Assembly: GCF_041320595.1 (NCBI RefSeq)
Contig: NZ_CP166625.1
Span: forward strand, 592,660 to 656,659
Length of the DNA: 64,000 nt
Source of the DNA: Pleomorphomonas sp. PLEO
Lineage (GTDB): Bacteria > Pseudomonadota > Alphaproteobacteria > Rhizobiales > Pleomorphomonadaceae
Reading direction: 5' to 3'
In this document: positions 36,035-47,152 of the stretch, in pieces
How positions within the stretch are numbered: the first letter of the stretch is position 1
How the letters are laid out: each line of letters begins with the position of its first letter
The notes under the pieces: generated by a model
The model's input: only the letters and a program-made list of their open reading frames with translations
Told to the model about the DNA's origin: nothing
Databases searched by the model: none
Program-made: the position numbers and the translations under genes

Positions 36035-36064
36035 GGCCCGCGTGCTTCCGCTCGCGGGCCTTTT
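36035..36064 (+). terminator. Intrinsic terminator after rplS
   Basis: An 8-bp GC stem (GGCCCGCG with CGCGGGCC, 10-nt loop) is followed by TTTT. It ends the trmD-rplS transcript ahead of xth. Confidence 0.85.
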
Positions 36065-36088
36065 CACGTCCGGAGATCCCGAAAGCCC

Positions 36089-36901
36089 ATGCGACAGGTC
36101 AAGATCGCCACCTGGAATATCAATTCCGTCCGCATGCGTCGGCTTATCGTCGAGCGTTTGCTCAACGAGGCGGCGCCCGATGTGCTCTTCCTGCAGGAGA
36201 CCAAGTGCCAGGATGGGCAGTTCCCGGCGGCTGACTTCCGCAAGCTCGGCTACGAGCACATTGCCCTGAACGGAGGGCGTGGCGGTTACCATGGCGTCGG
36301 CATCGTGTCGCGCCTGCCGCTCGGCGATGTCCGCGTCCGCGAGTTCTGCGAAAAGGTCGGCGATCCGCGCCATATTTCGGCGGTGATAGGCGAGGGTAAC
36401 TCAGCCTTTCGGGTCCATAATTTCTACGTGCCGGCCGGCGGCGATGAGCCGGACATCACTATCAACCCGAAGTTCGTTCACAAGCTGCGCTTCCTGGATG
36501 AGATGAAGGACTTCCTGCCGACGGGGGCGGACGGGCTGCCCGATGTGGTGGTGGGCGATCTCAACGTTGCTCCCTATGAGCATGACGTCTGGTCGCACAA
36601 GGCCCTTCTCAAGATCGTCAGCCACACGCCGATCGAATGCGAGAAGCTGGAAGCGGTCCGGGCCGCGGTCGGCTATGTCGATATCGCCCGGCGGTTCGTG
36701 CCTCTCGAGGAGAAGCTCTATTCCTGGTGGAGCTATCGCGCCAAGGATTGGCGCGCGGCCGACAAGGGGCGGCGTCTCGATCACATCTGGGTCCACCCTG
36801 ACATGGCCGAGCGTGTGAGCGATTTCCAAATTCTGAAGGACGCGCGCGATTGGGATCGTCCGTCCGACCATGCACCAGTGATGGTCAGTATCGCGGTCTG
36901 A
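36089..36901 (+). CDS. xth: Exodeoxyribonuclease III / AP endonuclease
   Basis: Base-excision repair enzyme that nicks DNA at abasic sites and degrades 3' ends. The 270 aa protein has the EEP-fold residues ATWNINSVRMR, LQETKCQD (catalytic Glu), GDLNVAP, then WSYRAKDWRAADKGRRLDHI and the catalytic SDHAPV at the C-terminus. It starts 24 nt beyond the rplS terminator and faces a convergent gene only at its stop. Confidence 0.96.
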   Translation: MRQVKIATWNINSVRMRRLIVERLLNEAAPDVLFLQETKCQDGQFPAADFRKLGYEHIALNGGRGGYHGVGIVSRLPLGDVRVREFCEKVGDPRHISAVIGEGNSAFRVHNFYVPAGGDEPDITINPKFVHKLRFLDEMKDFLPTGADGLPDVVVGDLNVAPYEHDVWSHKALLKIVSHTPIECEKLEAVRAAVGYVDIARRFVPLEEKLYSWWSYRAKDWRAADKGRRLDHIWVHPDMAERVSDFQILKDARDWDRPSDHAPVMVSIAV

Positions 36902-37363
36902 TTAGTTCCCGAGACGGTCGAGGCGGTCGCGCACCGTCATCAACCGCGAGGTCGTGTCGCGAACGTTTGCCGATAGGCGCCGGTGCAAGCCGGCGGCGAT
37001 CTCCGGAAACTCGTCCAGCATACGGCGGAACAGCGGTCGGCGAATCAAAATGGTCTCGACGCGGCCGCGTGCCACGGCCGTCATCGTTCGTTCGCCATCG
37101 ACGATCAAGGATAAGCCACCAAGAAGGGCGCCTCGGCCCACGACTTCCGCGGCCAACTCCGCCTCTCCAGGCGGAAACAGCGCCACGTCTCCCGAGGACA
37201 CCACGTGCGCACAGTCGGCGCGATCGCCTGCCGAATAAAGGCGTTGCCCATCCCGGAACTCGCGACTCTCGGCCGAGAAGGCGAGCAGGCGCAGTTTGTC
37301 CTCCGTGAAATCGGAGAGCATGGACACCGTGCCGAGCAGTTTGATATCGGTCTCAAGACTCAT
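36902..37363 (-). CDS. Cyclic nucleotide-binding (CNB) domain protein
   Basis: A 153 aa protein made almost entirely of one Crp/PKA-type CNB domain (about 15-130). The beta-roll includes REFRDGQRLYSAGDRADCAH and the phosphate-binding-cassette region GRGALLGGLSLIVDGERTM. The cassette keeps glycines but lacks the usual Arg-Thr/Ser pair in canonical form, so ligand binding is uncertain. There is no helix-turn-helix, so it is not a transcription factor. In Brucella a similar gene, annotated as a cAMP-dependent kinase regulatory subunit, accompanies the OtpR regulator; here the regulator gene lies 165 nt upstream on the same strand. Confidence 0.8.
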   Translation of the reverse strand: MSLETDIKLLGTVSMLSDFTEDKLRLLAFSAESREFRDGQRLYSAGDRADCAHVVSSGDVALFPPGEAELAAEVVGRGALLGGLSLIVDGERTMTAVARGRVETILIRRPLFRRMLDEFPEIAAGLHRRLSANVRDTTSRLMTVRDRLDRLGN

Positions 37364-37481
37364 GGATGGCCTGGCGCGGGCGGGTCAAATGGGCGGCTGA
37401 ACCTATACCTCACGCGCCGCCCACGCGACGCATGACGCAGATTCCCTAGCATGCCGCTCGCCGAAGGTTAACCGCCCAATC

Positions 37482-37505
37482 CCCGGCCCACGGACGCAGG
37501 CCGGG
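37482..37505 (-). terminator. Hairpin between the response regulator and CNB gene
   Basis: A 7-bp stem (CCCGGCC with GGCCGGG, 10-nt loop) lies 24 nt past the stop of the minus-strand regulator. The U-like run is on the plus-strand side, so it may only stabilise the mRNA 3' end. Confidence 0.35.
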
Positions 37506-37528
37506 TTTTCCACCCCGAACGGCTCTGT

Positions 37529-38212
37529 TTACGGCACCAGCTTGTAGCCGCCGCCTTCGGTTATGAGCAGCTGAGCGTTTGCCGGATCCTTCTCGATCTT
37601 CTGGCGCAGCCGATAGATATGCGTCTCGAGCGTATGGGTGGTGATTCCGGCGTTATAACCCCAGACTTCGTGCAGCAGCACGTCGCGGGTGATCACCTTG
37701 TCGCCGGCGCGATAGAGAAACTTCAAGATTGAGGTCTCTTTTTCGGTGAGACGCACCTTGCCGCCTTTGGCGTCGACCAAAAGCTTGGCCGACGGACGGA
37801 AGGTATAGGGACCGATGGTGAACACCGCCTCTTCCGACTGCTCGTGCTGGCGCAGTTGGGCGCGCACGCGGGCCAGGAGAACGGCGAACTTGAAAGGCTT
37901 GGCAACATAGTCGTTGGCGCCGGCCTCAAGACCAAGGATCTGATCGCTGTCGGTGTCGTGGCCGGTCAGCATGATCACCGGCGCGGCGAAGCCACCTTTC
38001 CTCAGGATCTTCACGGCTTCGCGGCCGTCCATGTCAGGCAGCCCGACGTCCATCAGCACGAGGTCGACGTGAGCGGTGCGCGCAAGCTGCATGCCTTTGG
38101 TGGCGGTTTCCGCCTCGATCGGCTCGAATTCGTCGAACAGCGACAGCTGTTCGAGCAGCGCCTCGCGGAGGTCGGGGTCGTCGTCGACGATCAGAATTTT
38201 TCGAGCGGTCAT
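37529..38212 (-). CDS. OmpR-family response regulator, OtpR/CenR-like
   Basis: DNA-binding response regulator, 227 aa from the ATG at 38212. The receiver domain has LIVDDDPDLREAL, phosphoacceptor Asp55 in LVLMDVGLPDMDG and the KPFKFAVLLARVRAQL switch end. The winged-helix domain has RLTEKETSILKFLYRAG and THTLETHIYRLRQKIE. Overall it resembles the rhizobial CenR/OtpR envelope-stress regulator from memory of the family; this assignment is not proven here. Neighbouring CNB and L,D-transpeptidase genes agree with an envelope role. No histidine kinase is nearby. Confidence 0.85.
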   Translation of the reverse strand: MTARKILIVDDDPDLREALLEQLSLFDEFEPIEAETATKGMQLARTAHVDLVLMDVGLPDMDGREAVKILRKGGFAAPVIMLTGHDTDSDQILGLEAGANDYVAKPFKFAVLLARVRAQLRQHEQSEEAVFTIGPYTFRPSAKLLVDAKGGKVRLTEKETSILKFLYRAGDKVITRDVLLHEVWGYNAGITTHTLETHIYRLRQKIEKDPANAQLLITEGGGYKLVP

Positions 38213-38387
38213 GTTATCCCCGTCAAAGATAATCGCCATCGGAAGCCCGCCCCTCGCCTTCGAGGTGCACTGTGCCAGCTTGGCGATTCATCCGATCTCT
38301 GCCAGATTATCACGGCGGGCCGGATACTTCACAAAATTATACCGTCTGTCGGTCCTTCGCGACCGTCTGTCAAGCAAGGTGCAAAAT

Positions 38388-38939
38388 ATGCACGGCAAGT
38401 TGAAACCGAAGGGTCCGGCAATCACGCGCCTTCACGTTCGCGTGAGGTCGCCGCACGCTACGCGCGGACAGCTTGTCGGCGGTGGTGTCGAGATGAAGGC
38501 GGCTATCGGCCGGTCGGGGCTGACGGCCCTGAAACGGGAGGGCGATGGTGCAAGCCCACGTGGCCGGTTTCGCATCGTCGGTGGCTTTTATCGGCCGGAT
38601 CGCTTCAGGACGCGGCCGAGCGCCGGCCTGCCGCTTGTTCCACTCCGGCCAGACGACGGATGGTGCGACGACCCCGCCGACCGCAACTACAATCGCCTGG
38701 TCCGCTGTCCCTATCCGAGGAGCCACGAGGCGATGTGGCGGAGCGATCATGTCTATGACGTGGTGCTGATACTCGACTTCAACCTCAGGCCGCGCATCCG
38801 GAGTGGTGGTAGCGCCATCTTCTTTCATCTCGCGCGGCCTGACTTTCGACCGACGGCCGGTTGTCTGGCATTAAGCCGCGTCGACATGCTGAAGCTCCTG
38901 CCGCGGCTGTCCACGCGGACTTATATCGTCTTCGGCTGA
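38388..38939 (+). CDS. L,D-transpeptidase (YkuD-domain) family protein
   Basis: YkuD-domain protein, 183 aa from the ATG at 38388, of the family that cross-links peptidoglycan 3-3 or attaches proteins to it. The catalytic motif is present as FFHLARPDFRPTAGCLALSR, with His and Cys in the expected HX-Gly-Cys arrangement (about residues 148-165), and an upstream GRFRIVGGFYRPDRF strand. No clear signal peptide is visible from this start, which is odd for a periplasmic enzyme; the short DUF-type rhizobial homologues share this. It is divergent from the response regulator. Confidence 0.85.
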   Translation: MHGKLKPKGPAITRLHVRVRSPHATRGQLVGGGVEMKAAIGRSGLTALKREGDGASPRGRFRIVGGFYRPDRFRTRPSAGLPLVPLRPDDGWCDDPADRNYNRLVRCPYPRSHEAMWRSDHVYDVVLILDFNLRPRIRSGGSAIFFHLARPDFRPTAGCLALSRVDMLKLLPRLSTRTYIVFG

Positions 38940-38950
38940 CCGCACGCCCG

Positions 38951-40180
38951 TCAAATCGGCTCGCCGGCGACAAGGCGGGGCGATGGTCCTGGCGCGCCAG
39001 CAGCGGCATTGGCAAAGAGTCGCTTGACCGGCGGCATCCGGTCGACGAGGCCGAGGCCGAAGTCTCGGACCAGCCTTAACGGCATCAAGTCGTTGGAAAA
39101 AAGCCGGTTCAGTCCGTCGGTCATTGCCGCCATGCGCAACGTGTCAAAACCGCGCCAGCGTTGATACTCGTCCAGCACGTCGGTGGTCCCGGGGTCGCGG
39201 CCGGCTCGCAGGGCAAGAGCGACCACCTCCGCCAGTGCGGCCGCGTCCTTGAAGCCGAGGTTTAGGCCTTGGCCGGCGATCGGATGGATGGCGTGCGCCG
39301 CGTCACCGATCAATGCCAGGCGATCGGCCGTAAAACGACGGGCCAGCGTCAGGCCGAGCGGGAAAGCCTGTCGTCTGCCAATGACCCGTAGTTCGCCGAG
39401 TCGGTGGCCAATGCGACGGATAAGCTCGGCGTCAAACAGAAAGGGCGCACCGGAAACGAGGCGCTCTGCAATGTCGGTTCGTTCGCTCCAGACCAACGAT
39501 GAACGGTGACCACCCTTGAGAGGCAGTATCGCGAACGGTCCGGCCGGCAGGAAATGTTCTTCGGCGCGCCCCTCGTGCGGTCGATCATGCTCAATGGTGG
39601 CGACGATCCCCGATTGACCATAGCTCCAGGAATTCGTTCCGATTCCGGCTTCCGCGCGTAGGCGCGAGTGAGCTCCGTCGGCGGCCACCACCAAGGAGGC
39701 GAGAAACGTTTTGCCAGAGGTAAGGGTCACTCGGCGCCCGCCAGGTACCGGCTCGGTAGCCAAAACGCTGTCCGGTGTCAGGAAGCGGACGCCGGCTGCC
39801 TCGGCGGCGGCGCCGAGAGCGGTGACCAGTGGGCCGTTCGGCAGCATATGGGCGAGGGGATCGCCATCTTCCTGTCGGTCGAAAGTAAGAAAGACCGGCC
39901 GGATCAGATCATCGAGACCAGAGTCGGTGACGATCATCTCACGGACCGGCTCGGCCTCTTCGACGAGCTTGTCCCAGATGCCGAGAGCCATCAGCATGCG
40001 GCGACCGGCCGCTGCTACCGCAAAGGCGCGTAGGTCACCCGATGCATCGCGCCAGGGCCGGGGATCGACGAGCGCCACGCGAGCGCCGGGCACCGAAGCA
40101 GCGATAGCCAGCGCTGCGGAAAGGCCGACATAGCCTCCGCCTGCGACCAGCACGTCCACTTTGTCGACTGTATCGGTCAT
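38951..40180 (-). CDS. UbiH/UbiF-family FAD-dependent monooxygenase
   Basis: Flavoprotein hydroxylase of the ubiquinone-biosynthesis group (UbiH/UbiF/UbiL), 409 aa from the ATG at 40180. It has the FAD Rossmann motif VLVAGGGYVGLSAALA (about 10-25), the DG motif VVAADGAHSRLR, and the second FAD motif LIGDAAHAIHPIAGQGLN (about 290-307). Which ring position it acts on cannot be read from sequence. The C-terminus is convergent with the L,D-transpeptidase, leaving 11 nt between stops. Confidence 0.9.
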   Translation of the reverse strand: MTDTVDKVDVLVAGGGYVGLSAALAIAASVPGARVALVDPRPWRDASGDLRAFAVAAAGRRMLMALGIWDKLVEEAEPVREMIVTDSGLDDLIRPVFLTFDRQEDGDPLAHMLPNGPLVTALGAAAEAAGVRFLTPDSVLATEPVPGGRRVTLTSGKTFLASLVVAADGAHSRLRAEAGIGTNSWSYGQSGIVATIEHDRPHEGRAEEHFLPAGPFAILPLKGGHRSSLVWSERTDIAERLVSGAPFLFDAELIRRIGHRLGELRVIGRRQAFPLGLTLARRFTADRLALIGDAAHAIHPIAGQGLNLGFKDAAALAEVVALALRAGRDPGTTDVLDEYQRWRGFDTLRMAAMTDGLNRLFSNDLMPLRLVRDFGLGLVDRMPPVKRLFANAAAGAPGPSPRLVAGEPI

Positions 40181-40926
<746 letters not shown>

Positions 40927-41030
40927 CCATCTGGGAGGCCCGACCGGGCTTCCGACGCACGCCGCTTGTGTTTTTGCCTCGAAGGGCAAAGGCCGGGCGG
41001 ACAGTCGATAACCGATCCAAGAGGATTTCG

Positions 41031-42377
41031 ATGAAATATCTCAAGCCACTTCTCGCGGCTGCGCCGATACTGGCGCTTTCGGCCGTCGCGGCTTTCGCTC
41101 AGGATGCCGCCACGCCGGCCGCTGTTGCCGCTGCGCCGGTGCCCACCGCCGATCCCGGCAATACCGCCTGGATGCTGGTTTCCACCGTGCTGGTCGTCAT
41201 GATGACGGTGCCGGCTCTGGCGCTGTTCTACGGCGGTCTCGTGCGCTCCAAGAACGTGCTGTCGATCCTCATGCAGTGCCTTATCGGCTTTGCCGTAATG
41301 GCCATTCTGTGGATCACCTACGGTTACTCCGTTGCCTTCACCATGCCGGGCACAGCGACCGCCCTGTCGCCGTTCGTCGGCACGCTCGACAAGGTCATGC
41401 TGGCCGGCATCACGCCCGCTTCGTTGTCCGGCACCATTCCGGAAATCGTCTTCGTGGCCTTCCAGATGACCTTCGCCTGCATCACGCCGGCGCTGATCAT
41501 CGGCGCCTCGGCCGAGCGCGTTAAGTTCTCGGCGGTGATCTTCTTCCTGATCCTGTGGTTCACCTTCGCCTATCTGCCGATGGCCCACATGGTCTGGGGT
41601 GGCGCAGGCTCCTATCTTGGCAGCGTCTGGGGCGCCCTCGACTTCGCCGGTGGCACCGTGGTGCATATCAACGCCGGTATCGCTGGTCTCGTCATTGCCA
41701 TCATGGGCGGCAAGCGCATCGGTCTCGGCCGCGACAACTTCGCTCCGCACAATCTGGTTCTGACCTATATCGGTGCCATGCTGCTGTGGGTCGGCTGGTT
41801 CGGCTTCAACGCCGGCTCTGAACTCGCCGCCGACGGTGTCGCCGGTTATGCGCTCGTCAACACCATTGTCGCGACCGCCGCCGCCGCCATCGCCTGGCCG
41901 TTCGCCGAATGGCTGACCCGTGGTCATGCCTCGCTGCTCGGTGGCGCCTCGGGTGTCGTCGCCGGTCTCGTCGCCATCACACCGGCCTGCGGTACTGCTG
42001 GCCCGTTCGGTGCCGTGATCATCGGTCTCGCCGCCGGCGCAATCTGCTTCTGGTCGGCGACTTGGGTCAAGTCCAAGTTCGGTTACGACGACGCCCTGGA
42101 CGTGTTCGGCGTGCACGGCGTTGGCGGTATCGTTGGTGCCATCCTGACGGGCGTATTCGCCAACCCGTCGCTCGGCGGCATCTATGCCAGCTATCCTGGT
42201 TTTGGTACCCAGGTTACGGCGCAGATCGTGGCGGTTATCGTCTGCATTCTGGTGTCTGGCATCGTGTCGGTGATCGCTCTCACCATCGTCAAGGCAATCA
42301 TCGGTCTCAGGGTTACCGAGACGGCCGAGCGCGAAGGCCTCGACGTCACGACCCATGGCGAGCGCGCCTACAACTGA
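41031..42377 (+). CDS. amtB: Ammonium transporter AmtB
   Basis: Trimeric ammonium channel in the inner membrane, 448 aa including a cleavable signal peptide (MKYLKPLLAAAPILALSAVA, cleaved near AFAQDA). About eleven membrane helices follow, with the Amt signature region around DFAGGTVVHINAGIAGLV (pore His) and VFGVHGVGGIVGAILTG (second pore His). The extracellular MxxWMLVSTVLVVMMTVPALAL N-terminal helix is standard. The start at 41031 follows AGAGGA. A terminator follows, then a second P-II gene. Confidence 0.96.
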   Translation: MKYLKPLLAAAPILALSAVAAFAQDAATPAAVAAAPVPTADPGNTAWMLVSTVLVVMMTVPALALFYGGLVRSKNVLSILMQCLIGFAVMAILWITYGYSVAFTMPGTATALSPFVGTLDKVMLAGITPASLSGTIPEIVFVAFQMTFACITPALIIGASAERVKFSAVIFFLILWFTFAYLPMAHMVWGGAGSYLGSVWGALDFAGGTVVHINAGIAGLVIAIMGGKRIGLGRDNFAPHNLVLTYIGAMLLWVGWFGFNAGSELAADGVAGYALVNTIVATAAAAIAWPFAEWLTRGHASLLGGASGVVAGLVAITPACGTAGPFGAVIIGLAAGAICFWSATWVKSKFGYDDALDVFGVHGVGGIVGAILTGVFANPSLGGIYASYPGFGTQVTAQIVAVIVCILVSGIVSVIALTIVKAIIGLRVTETAEREGLDVTTHGERAYN

Positions 42378-42405
42378 GCCTGATCCAGGTTTTCTAGCGA
42401 TATGC

Positions 42406-42444
42406 GACGGGCGGATTCCAAACGGAGTCCGCCCGTCGGCATTT
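42406..42444 (+). terminator. Intrinsic terminator after amtB
   Basis: A stem of 14 bp with one G-U pair (42406-42419 with 42424-42437) and a 4-nt loop AAAC is followed by GGCATTTT. It should separate amtB from the second glnK. Confidence 0.85.
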
Positions 42445-42600
42445 TGTTCGTCCGGCGGCGGGAATAATCCTTTGGACGCAATCGCCACGGAAGTTCGCAG
42501 GTAGAATGGCTTTCGCCCTATTTCCCTCTTGGCGCATGCGCTCATCACGCTATGGTCGTCGTATCGACCGGAGGCGACATGCCGCCGCGTGTAATCTTGA

Positions 42601-42963
<363 letters not shown>

Positions 42964-42983
42964 GGGCGAAGACGGCGGCAAGG

Positions 42984-42998
42984 TTAAAGCGCGTTTAA
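42984..42998. promoter_or_regulatory. CtrA-type binding site upstream of the ftsK operon
   Basis: TTAA at 42984-42987 and TTAA at 42995-42998 with a 7-nt spacer, followed by CC. It is embedded in a perfect palindrome (GGTTAAA, 5 nt, TTTAACC). It lies about 90 nt before the aminotransferase-ftsK operon and 21 nt after the second P-II gene. Confidence 0.65.
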
Positions 42999-43090
42999 CC
43001 ATGGGTGCCTAGAGTGGCCGGCAGAATGAAAAGGTCTGGCTGCCTTCTGGGCAGCGGGCCGAATCACCCGTTGCCTGAGCTCTGGTGTTC

Positions 43091-44287
43091 ATGTCGTCCT
43101 GCGTGTCGCTCCCTCTTTCTCCTTTCCAGCGTCTCGGCCGGCTGATTGCCGGCGTCGAGCCAGGTCGCCTGCCGATTGATGTGTCGGTGGGCGAGCCTCG
43201 CCACCCGGTGCCTGGTTTCGTTGGCCCGGTCCTCTCCGCCGCGCTGGCCGATTTCGTCCGCTATCCACCGATCAAGGGCACGCCAGCCTTCCGAGCCGCC
43301 GTCGCGGGGTGGGCGGAGAGGCGATTCGAACTTCCCGACGGCACGATCGACCGCGATGACGGTGTGCTGCCGCTCAATGGGTCGCGCGAAGGGTTATTCC
43401 ACGCGACGCTCACCGCCGTGCGCCTTGCCGGAACCACCAAGGGCGCACGCCCGGCTATCCTGCTGCCCAATCCCTTTTATGCCGTCTACGCCGCCGCTGC
43501 CGAAGCGGCCGGCGCTGAGCCGGTGCTGGTTGCCGCCAGTCGCGAGGATGGCTTTCTGCCACGGTTTGAAAGACTGCCGGTCGATCTCCTGGCTCGTACC
43601 GTTGCCGCTTTTCATGCCAGCCCCGCCAATCCGCAGGGGGCGGTGGCCGATCTGGGCAGGCTCGAGGGGCTCGTCCGGTTGGCTCGCCACTACGGCTTTC
43701 TTCTATTCTCGGACGAATGCTACTCAGAGATCTGGCGTGGCCAAGCGCCCGCCGGCGTGCTCTCCGCGGCGCTTGGTGCCGGCGGTAATCTCACCGGCGT
43801 CGTCGCCTTCAACTCGCTTTCCAAGCGCTCGAATCTGGCAGGTGCTCGTTGCGGCTTCGCCATCGGTGATCCTGCCTTCCTGAAGGCCTGGGCGGCCCTG
43901 CGCAACGTGACGGCGCCACAGGTGCCGATGCCGATCCAGGCAGTGGCTGTCGCTGCGCTGGCCGATGAAGCGCATGTCGCTGAAAACCGCCGCCTTTACG
44001 ACCTGAAATACGCTGTCGCTGAGGAGATCTTAAGTGACCGATTCCCCGATCTCGTACCGCCTGGCGGCTTCTTCCTGTGGCTCGATGTCGGCCACTGGGG
44101 CGGCGGGGAGAACGTGACGGCCCGGCTCTGGAAGGAGATGGGCGTCAAGGTGGTCCCCGGCGGTTATCTGTCGGCGACCGACGCCGACGGCGTCAATCCG
44201 GGTCAAAATTTCATTCGCATCGCCATGGTCGAAAGCCTCGAGACGAGTCGCGAGGCCTTGAGCCGTCTCTCGGAGGTTCTGTCATGA
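43091..44287 (+). CDS. dapC: Class I/II aminotransferase, DapC-like
   Basis: PLP-dependent fold-type I aminotransferase, 398 aa. The Schiff-base lysine is in [16 protein letters not shown] (about 240-255), a form (SKRSN) typical of N-succinyldiaminopimelate aminotransferases, and the PLP-binding [12 protein letters not shown] and C-terminal FIRIAMV motifs are present. Substrate assignment to the lysine/diaminopimelate pathway is inferred from that motif. A GTG two codons upstream is an alternative start. The stop overlaps ftsK by 4 nt, so the two are co-expressed. Confidence 0.8.
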   Translation: MSSCVSLPLSPFQRLGRLIAGVEPGRLPIDVSVGEPRHPVPGFVGPVLSAALADFVRYPPIKGTPAFRAAVAGWAERRFELPDGTIDRDDGVLPLNGSREGLFHATLTAVRLAGTTKGARPAILLPNPFYAVYAAAAEAAGAEPVLVAASREDGFLPRFERLPVDLLARTVAAFHASPANPQGAVADLGRLEGLVRLARHYGFLLFSDECYSEIWRGQAPAGVLSAALGAGGNLTGVVAFNSLSKRSNLAGARCGFAIGDPAFLKAWAALRNVTAPQVPMPIQAVAVAALADEAHVAENRRLYDLKYAVAEEILSDRFPDLVPPGGFFLWLDVGHWGGGENVTARLWKEMGVKVVPGGYLSATDADGVNPGQNFIRIAMVESLETSREALSRLSEVLS

Positions 44288-47130
44288 GAGCAGAGATGAG
44301 GACTAGTCCCCGCCTTCGCGAGGCCGGTGGCCGGCTCGATGGACCCTATGAGCCGCGCCCGGTCAATGCTCGCCGAGCTGCCAATCTCAAAGACCTCGAC
44401 CAGCGGATGCGGCGTGCCGCACCAAGTCGTGAGGATCGCCTGCGGCAAGCGATGCTGCGTAATATCGCCGGCGCCTCCGGCCTGTTGCTGATCGCTGGCG
44501 TCGCAGCACTGTCGGCGGCTCTTGCCACCTGGTCGGTGGACGATCCGAGCTGGAGCCACATCGCCGACGGACCAACCCGCAATGTCATGGGGTCGGTTGG
44601 CGCGGTGACCGCCGATCTGATCATGCAGCTCATCGGTCTCAACGCCGCGCTGTTCCTGGCGCCAGTGGTGATCTGGGGCTGGCAGCTCACCATAGGTCGC
44701 ATCCCGCATGTGGCTCGCAACAGGCTCATTGGCTGGCTCATCGGCACCCTCATCGGGGCCGCCTTCATGGGGGCGCTGCCGCCAACCACGGGCTGGCCGC
44801 TGCCGACCGGCCTTGGAGGCGCCATCGGCGACCTCGTCCTTCAACTGCCGGCAGCTTTCAACAATGGTGTGCTTACCGATACGCTGCGCCTCATCATTTT
44901 GATCGTGACTGGCCCCTTGGCGCTCGCCGCCATGATTTACGCCTCAGGTGTGCCAGGGCATCGCATCGGCGCCAAGGCCGCGATTGTTGAAGACGACGAG
45001 GATGACGAGGACGAAGAATCCAGCGAAAGCCGCCTGGGTGCTCTGATTGGTGTGGCTGGCCACTGGTGGCTGACGCTCCGCGCCGGCCTGTCCCGCCGCC
45101 TGTTCCGTCGTCGGGCCTTCGCCTACCCGGGCGAGGAATATGACGACGAGGATGACTATGAGCCGCCGGTTGCCCGTCGCGCCGAGCCGACGCTTGCCGC
45201 GCGCCCGCGTCCCGCCGCACCGCCCGCCGTCGACGACGAGGATGAGGACGACTATCAGCCGCCGGTGGCCGAACGCCGGGGCGGCCGGGTGGAACCGTCT
45301 TTCGCGCCGGTGGAGCGGCCGCGCGCGGTCGCCCCGGAGCCGGTTCTGGAAGACGACGACGAGGAGGATGATACGCCGCCCTTCACCATGGGCGACCGTT
45401 TGTCCGACTATGACGAGACCGAGATGATCGCGCCGCCGCAGCCGGTCGCCGTGGCGCCGGCACCGCGCACCTTTGAACCGCGTCCGACACCGTTGCGCGG
45501 TCCCGCCTCGCGAATCGGCAAGGCCGCCGCGCAGCCTGAGAAGGCGGCAGCGCGCGTCAAGGCGCCGGCGCCGCCGATGCAGCCCGGCAAGCGAGCCAAG
45601 GGGGGCGCGCAACTCTCCCTGCTCGACGAACGCGGTTTCGAGTTTCCGGCCATCGAACTGCTTGCTGAGCCCAAGGTGGGCAACGGTGTCCAGTATACGC
45701 CCGACAGCCTCGAACAGAATGCCGGGCTGCTTGAGGGCGTGCTTGAGGATTTCGGCATCAAGGGCGAGATCTTCAACGTTCGTCCCGGTCCGGTGGTGAC
45801 GCTCTATGAACTGGAGCCGGCGCCGGGCATCAAGTCCTCCCGCGTCATCGGCCTCGCCGACGACATCGCCCGATCGATGAGTGCCATCGCGGCTCGCGTC
45901 GCGGTCATTCCGGGCAAGAATGCCATCGGCATCGAGCTACCCAACCAGCGGCGCGAGATGGTCTACCTGCGCGAGTTGATTGCCAGCCAGGACTTCGAAA
46001 AATTCAAGGGGCGACTGGCGCTCGGCCTCGGCAAGACCATCGGCGGCGAGCCGGTGATCATCGATCTTGCCCGCACCCCGCACATGCTGGTGGCCGGCAC
46101 GACCGGTTCGGGCAAGTCGGTGTCGATCAACACCATGATCCTCAGCCTTCTCTATCGGATGACGCCAGAGGAATGTCGGCTGATCATGATCGACCCGAAA
46201 ATGCTGGAACTCTCCGTTTACGACGGCATTCCGCACCTGCTGACGCCGGTGGTCACCGATCCACGCAAGGCAATCGTCGCGCTGAAATGGACGGTCCGGG
46301 AGATGGAGGACCGCTACAAGAAGATGTCCAAGGTGGGCGTGCGCAACATCGAGGGCTTCAATGCCCGGGTGGCGCAGGCGATCGAGCGTGGCGAGAGCAT
46401 CAATCGCACCGTCCAGACTGGCTTCGACAAGGAGACGGGCGAGCCCATCTTCGAAACCGAGGAAATGGAGCTCAAGCCGCTGCCGTTCATCGTCGTGATC
46501 ATCGACGAGATGGCAGACTTGATGATGGTGGCCGGCAAGGAAATCGAAGGGGCGGTGCAACGGCTCGCCCAGATGGCCCGCGCTGCCGGCATTCACGTGA
46601 TCATGGCGACGCAGCGCCCCTCGGTGGACGTCATCACCGGCACCATCAAGGCTAACTTCCCGACGCGCATCTCCTTCCAAGTGACGTCGAAGATCGACAG
46701 TCGCACCATCCTTGGCGAGCAGGGCGCCGAACAGCTGCTTGGCCAGGGCGACATGCTGTACATGCAGGGCGGCGGACGCATTCAGCGTGTCCATGGCCCG
46801 TTCGTCTCCGACGGCGAGGTGGAGGCGATCGTCGCTCATCTCAAGACGCAAGGAACGCCCGATTACCTCGAGGCCATCACGGCCGATGACGAGGAAGACA
46901 GCGGCGGCGGTGACGTTGCTCCGGTCGATGAAAACGCCGATCTCTACGATCAGGCGGTGGCGCTGGTGTTGCGCGACAAGCGCGCCACCACGAGCTACAT
47001 CCAGCGCCGGCTCGGCATTGGCTACAACCGTGCCGCCTCGCTCATCGAGCGGATGGAAAAGGAAGGGTTGGTCGGTCCCCCCAACCATGCGGGCAAGCGC
47101 GAGATCCTGATGCGCGCCGAGGAAGATTGA
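44284..47130 (+). CDS. ftsK: DNA translocase FtsK
   Basis: Septum-anchored hexameric motor that pumps chromosome dimers through the division site and activates XerCD at dif. The 948 aa protein has about four N-terminal transmembrane helices (about 61-83, 105-134, 146-164, 200-221), then a roughly 270 aa low-complexity linker rich in Asp/Glu, Pro and Arg (about 235-505). The motor domain has Walker A GTTGSGKS (about 605-612), the Walker B-like [15 protein letters not shown] segment and [13 protein letters not shown]. The C-terminal gamma winged helix (about 885-945, [20 protein letters not shown]) reads KOPS. The start overlaps the aminotransferase stop. Confidence 0.96.
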   Translation: MRAEMRTSPRLREAGGRLDGPYEPRPVNARRAANLKDLDQRMRRAAPSREDRLRQAMLRNIAGASGLLLIAGVAALSAALATWSVDDPSWSHIADGPTRNVMGSVGAVTADLIMQLIGLNAALFLAPVVIWGWQLTIGRIPHVARNRLIGWLIGTLIGAAFMGALPPTTGWPLPTGLGGAIGDLVLQLPAAFNNGVLTDTLRLIILIVTGPLALAAMIYASGVPGHRIGAKAAIVEDDEDDEDEESSESRLGALIGVAGHWWLTLRAGLSRRLFRRRAFAYPGEEYDDEDDYEPPVARRAEPTLAARPRPAAPPAVDDEDEDDYQPPVAERRGGRVEPSFAPVERPRAVAPEPVLEDDDEEDDTPPFTMGDRLSDYDETEMIAPPQPVAVAPAPRTFEPRPTPLRGPASRIGKAAAQPEKAAARVKAPAPPMQPGKRAKGGAQLSLLDERGFEFPAIELLAEPKVGNGVQYTPDSLEQNAGLLEGVLEDFGIKGEIFNVRPGPVVTLYELEPAPGIKSSRVIGLADDIARSMSAIAARVAVIPGKNAIGIELPNQRREMVYLRELIASQDFEKFKGRLALGLGKTIGGEPVIIDLARTPHMLVAGTTGSGKSVSINTMILSLLYRMTPEECRLIMIDPKMLELSVYDGIPHLLTPVVTDPRKAIVALKWTVREMEDRYKKMSKVGVRNIEGFNARVAQAIERGESINRTVQTGFDKETGEPIFETEEMELKPLPFIVVIIDEMADLMMVAGKEIEGAVQRLAQMARAAGIHVIMATQRPSVDVITGTIKANFPTRISFQVTSKIDSRTILGEQGAEQLLGQGDMLYMQGGGRIQRVHGPFVSDGEVEAIVAHLKTQGTPDYLEAITADDEEDSGGGDVAPVDENADLYDQAVALVLRDKRATTSYIQRRLGIGYNRAASLIERMEKEGLVGPPNHAGKREILMRAEED

Positions 47131-47152
47131 CGGCGACCATCCGGAACGAGAC

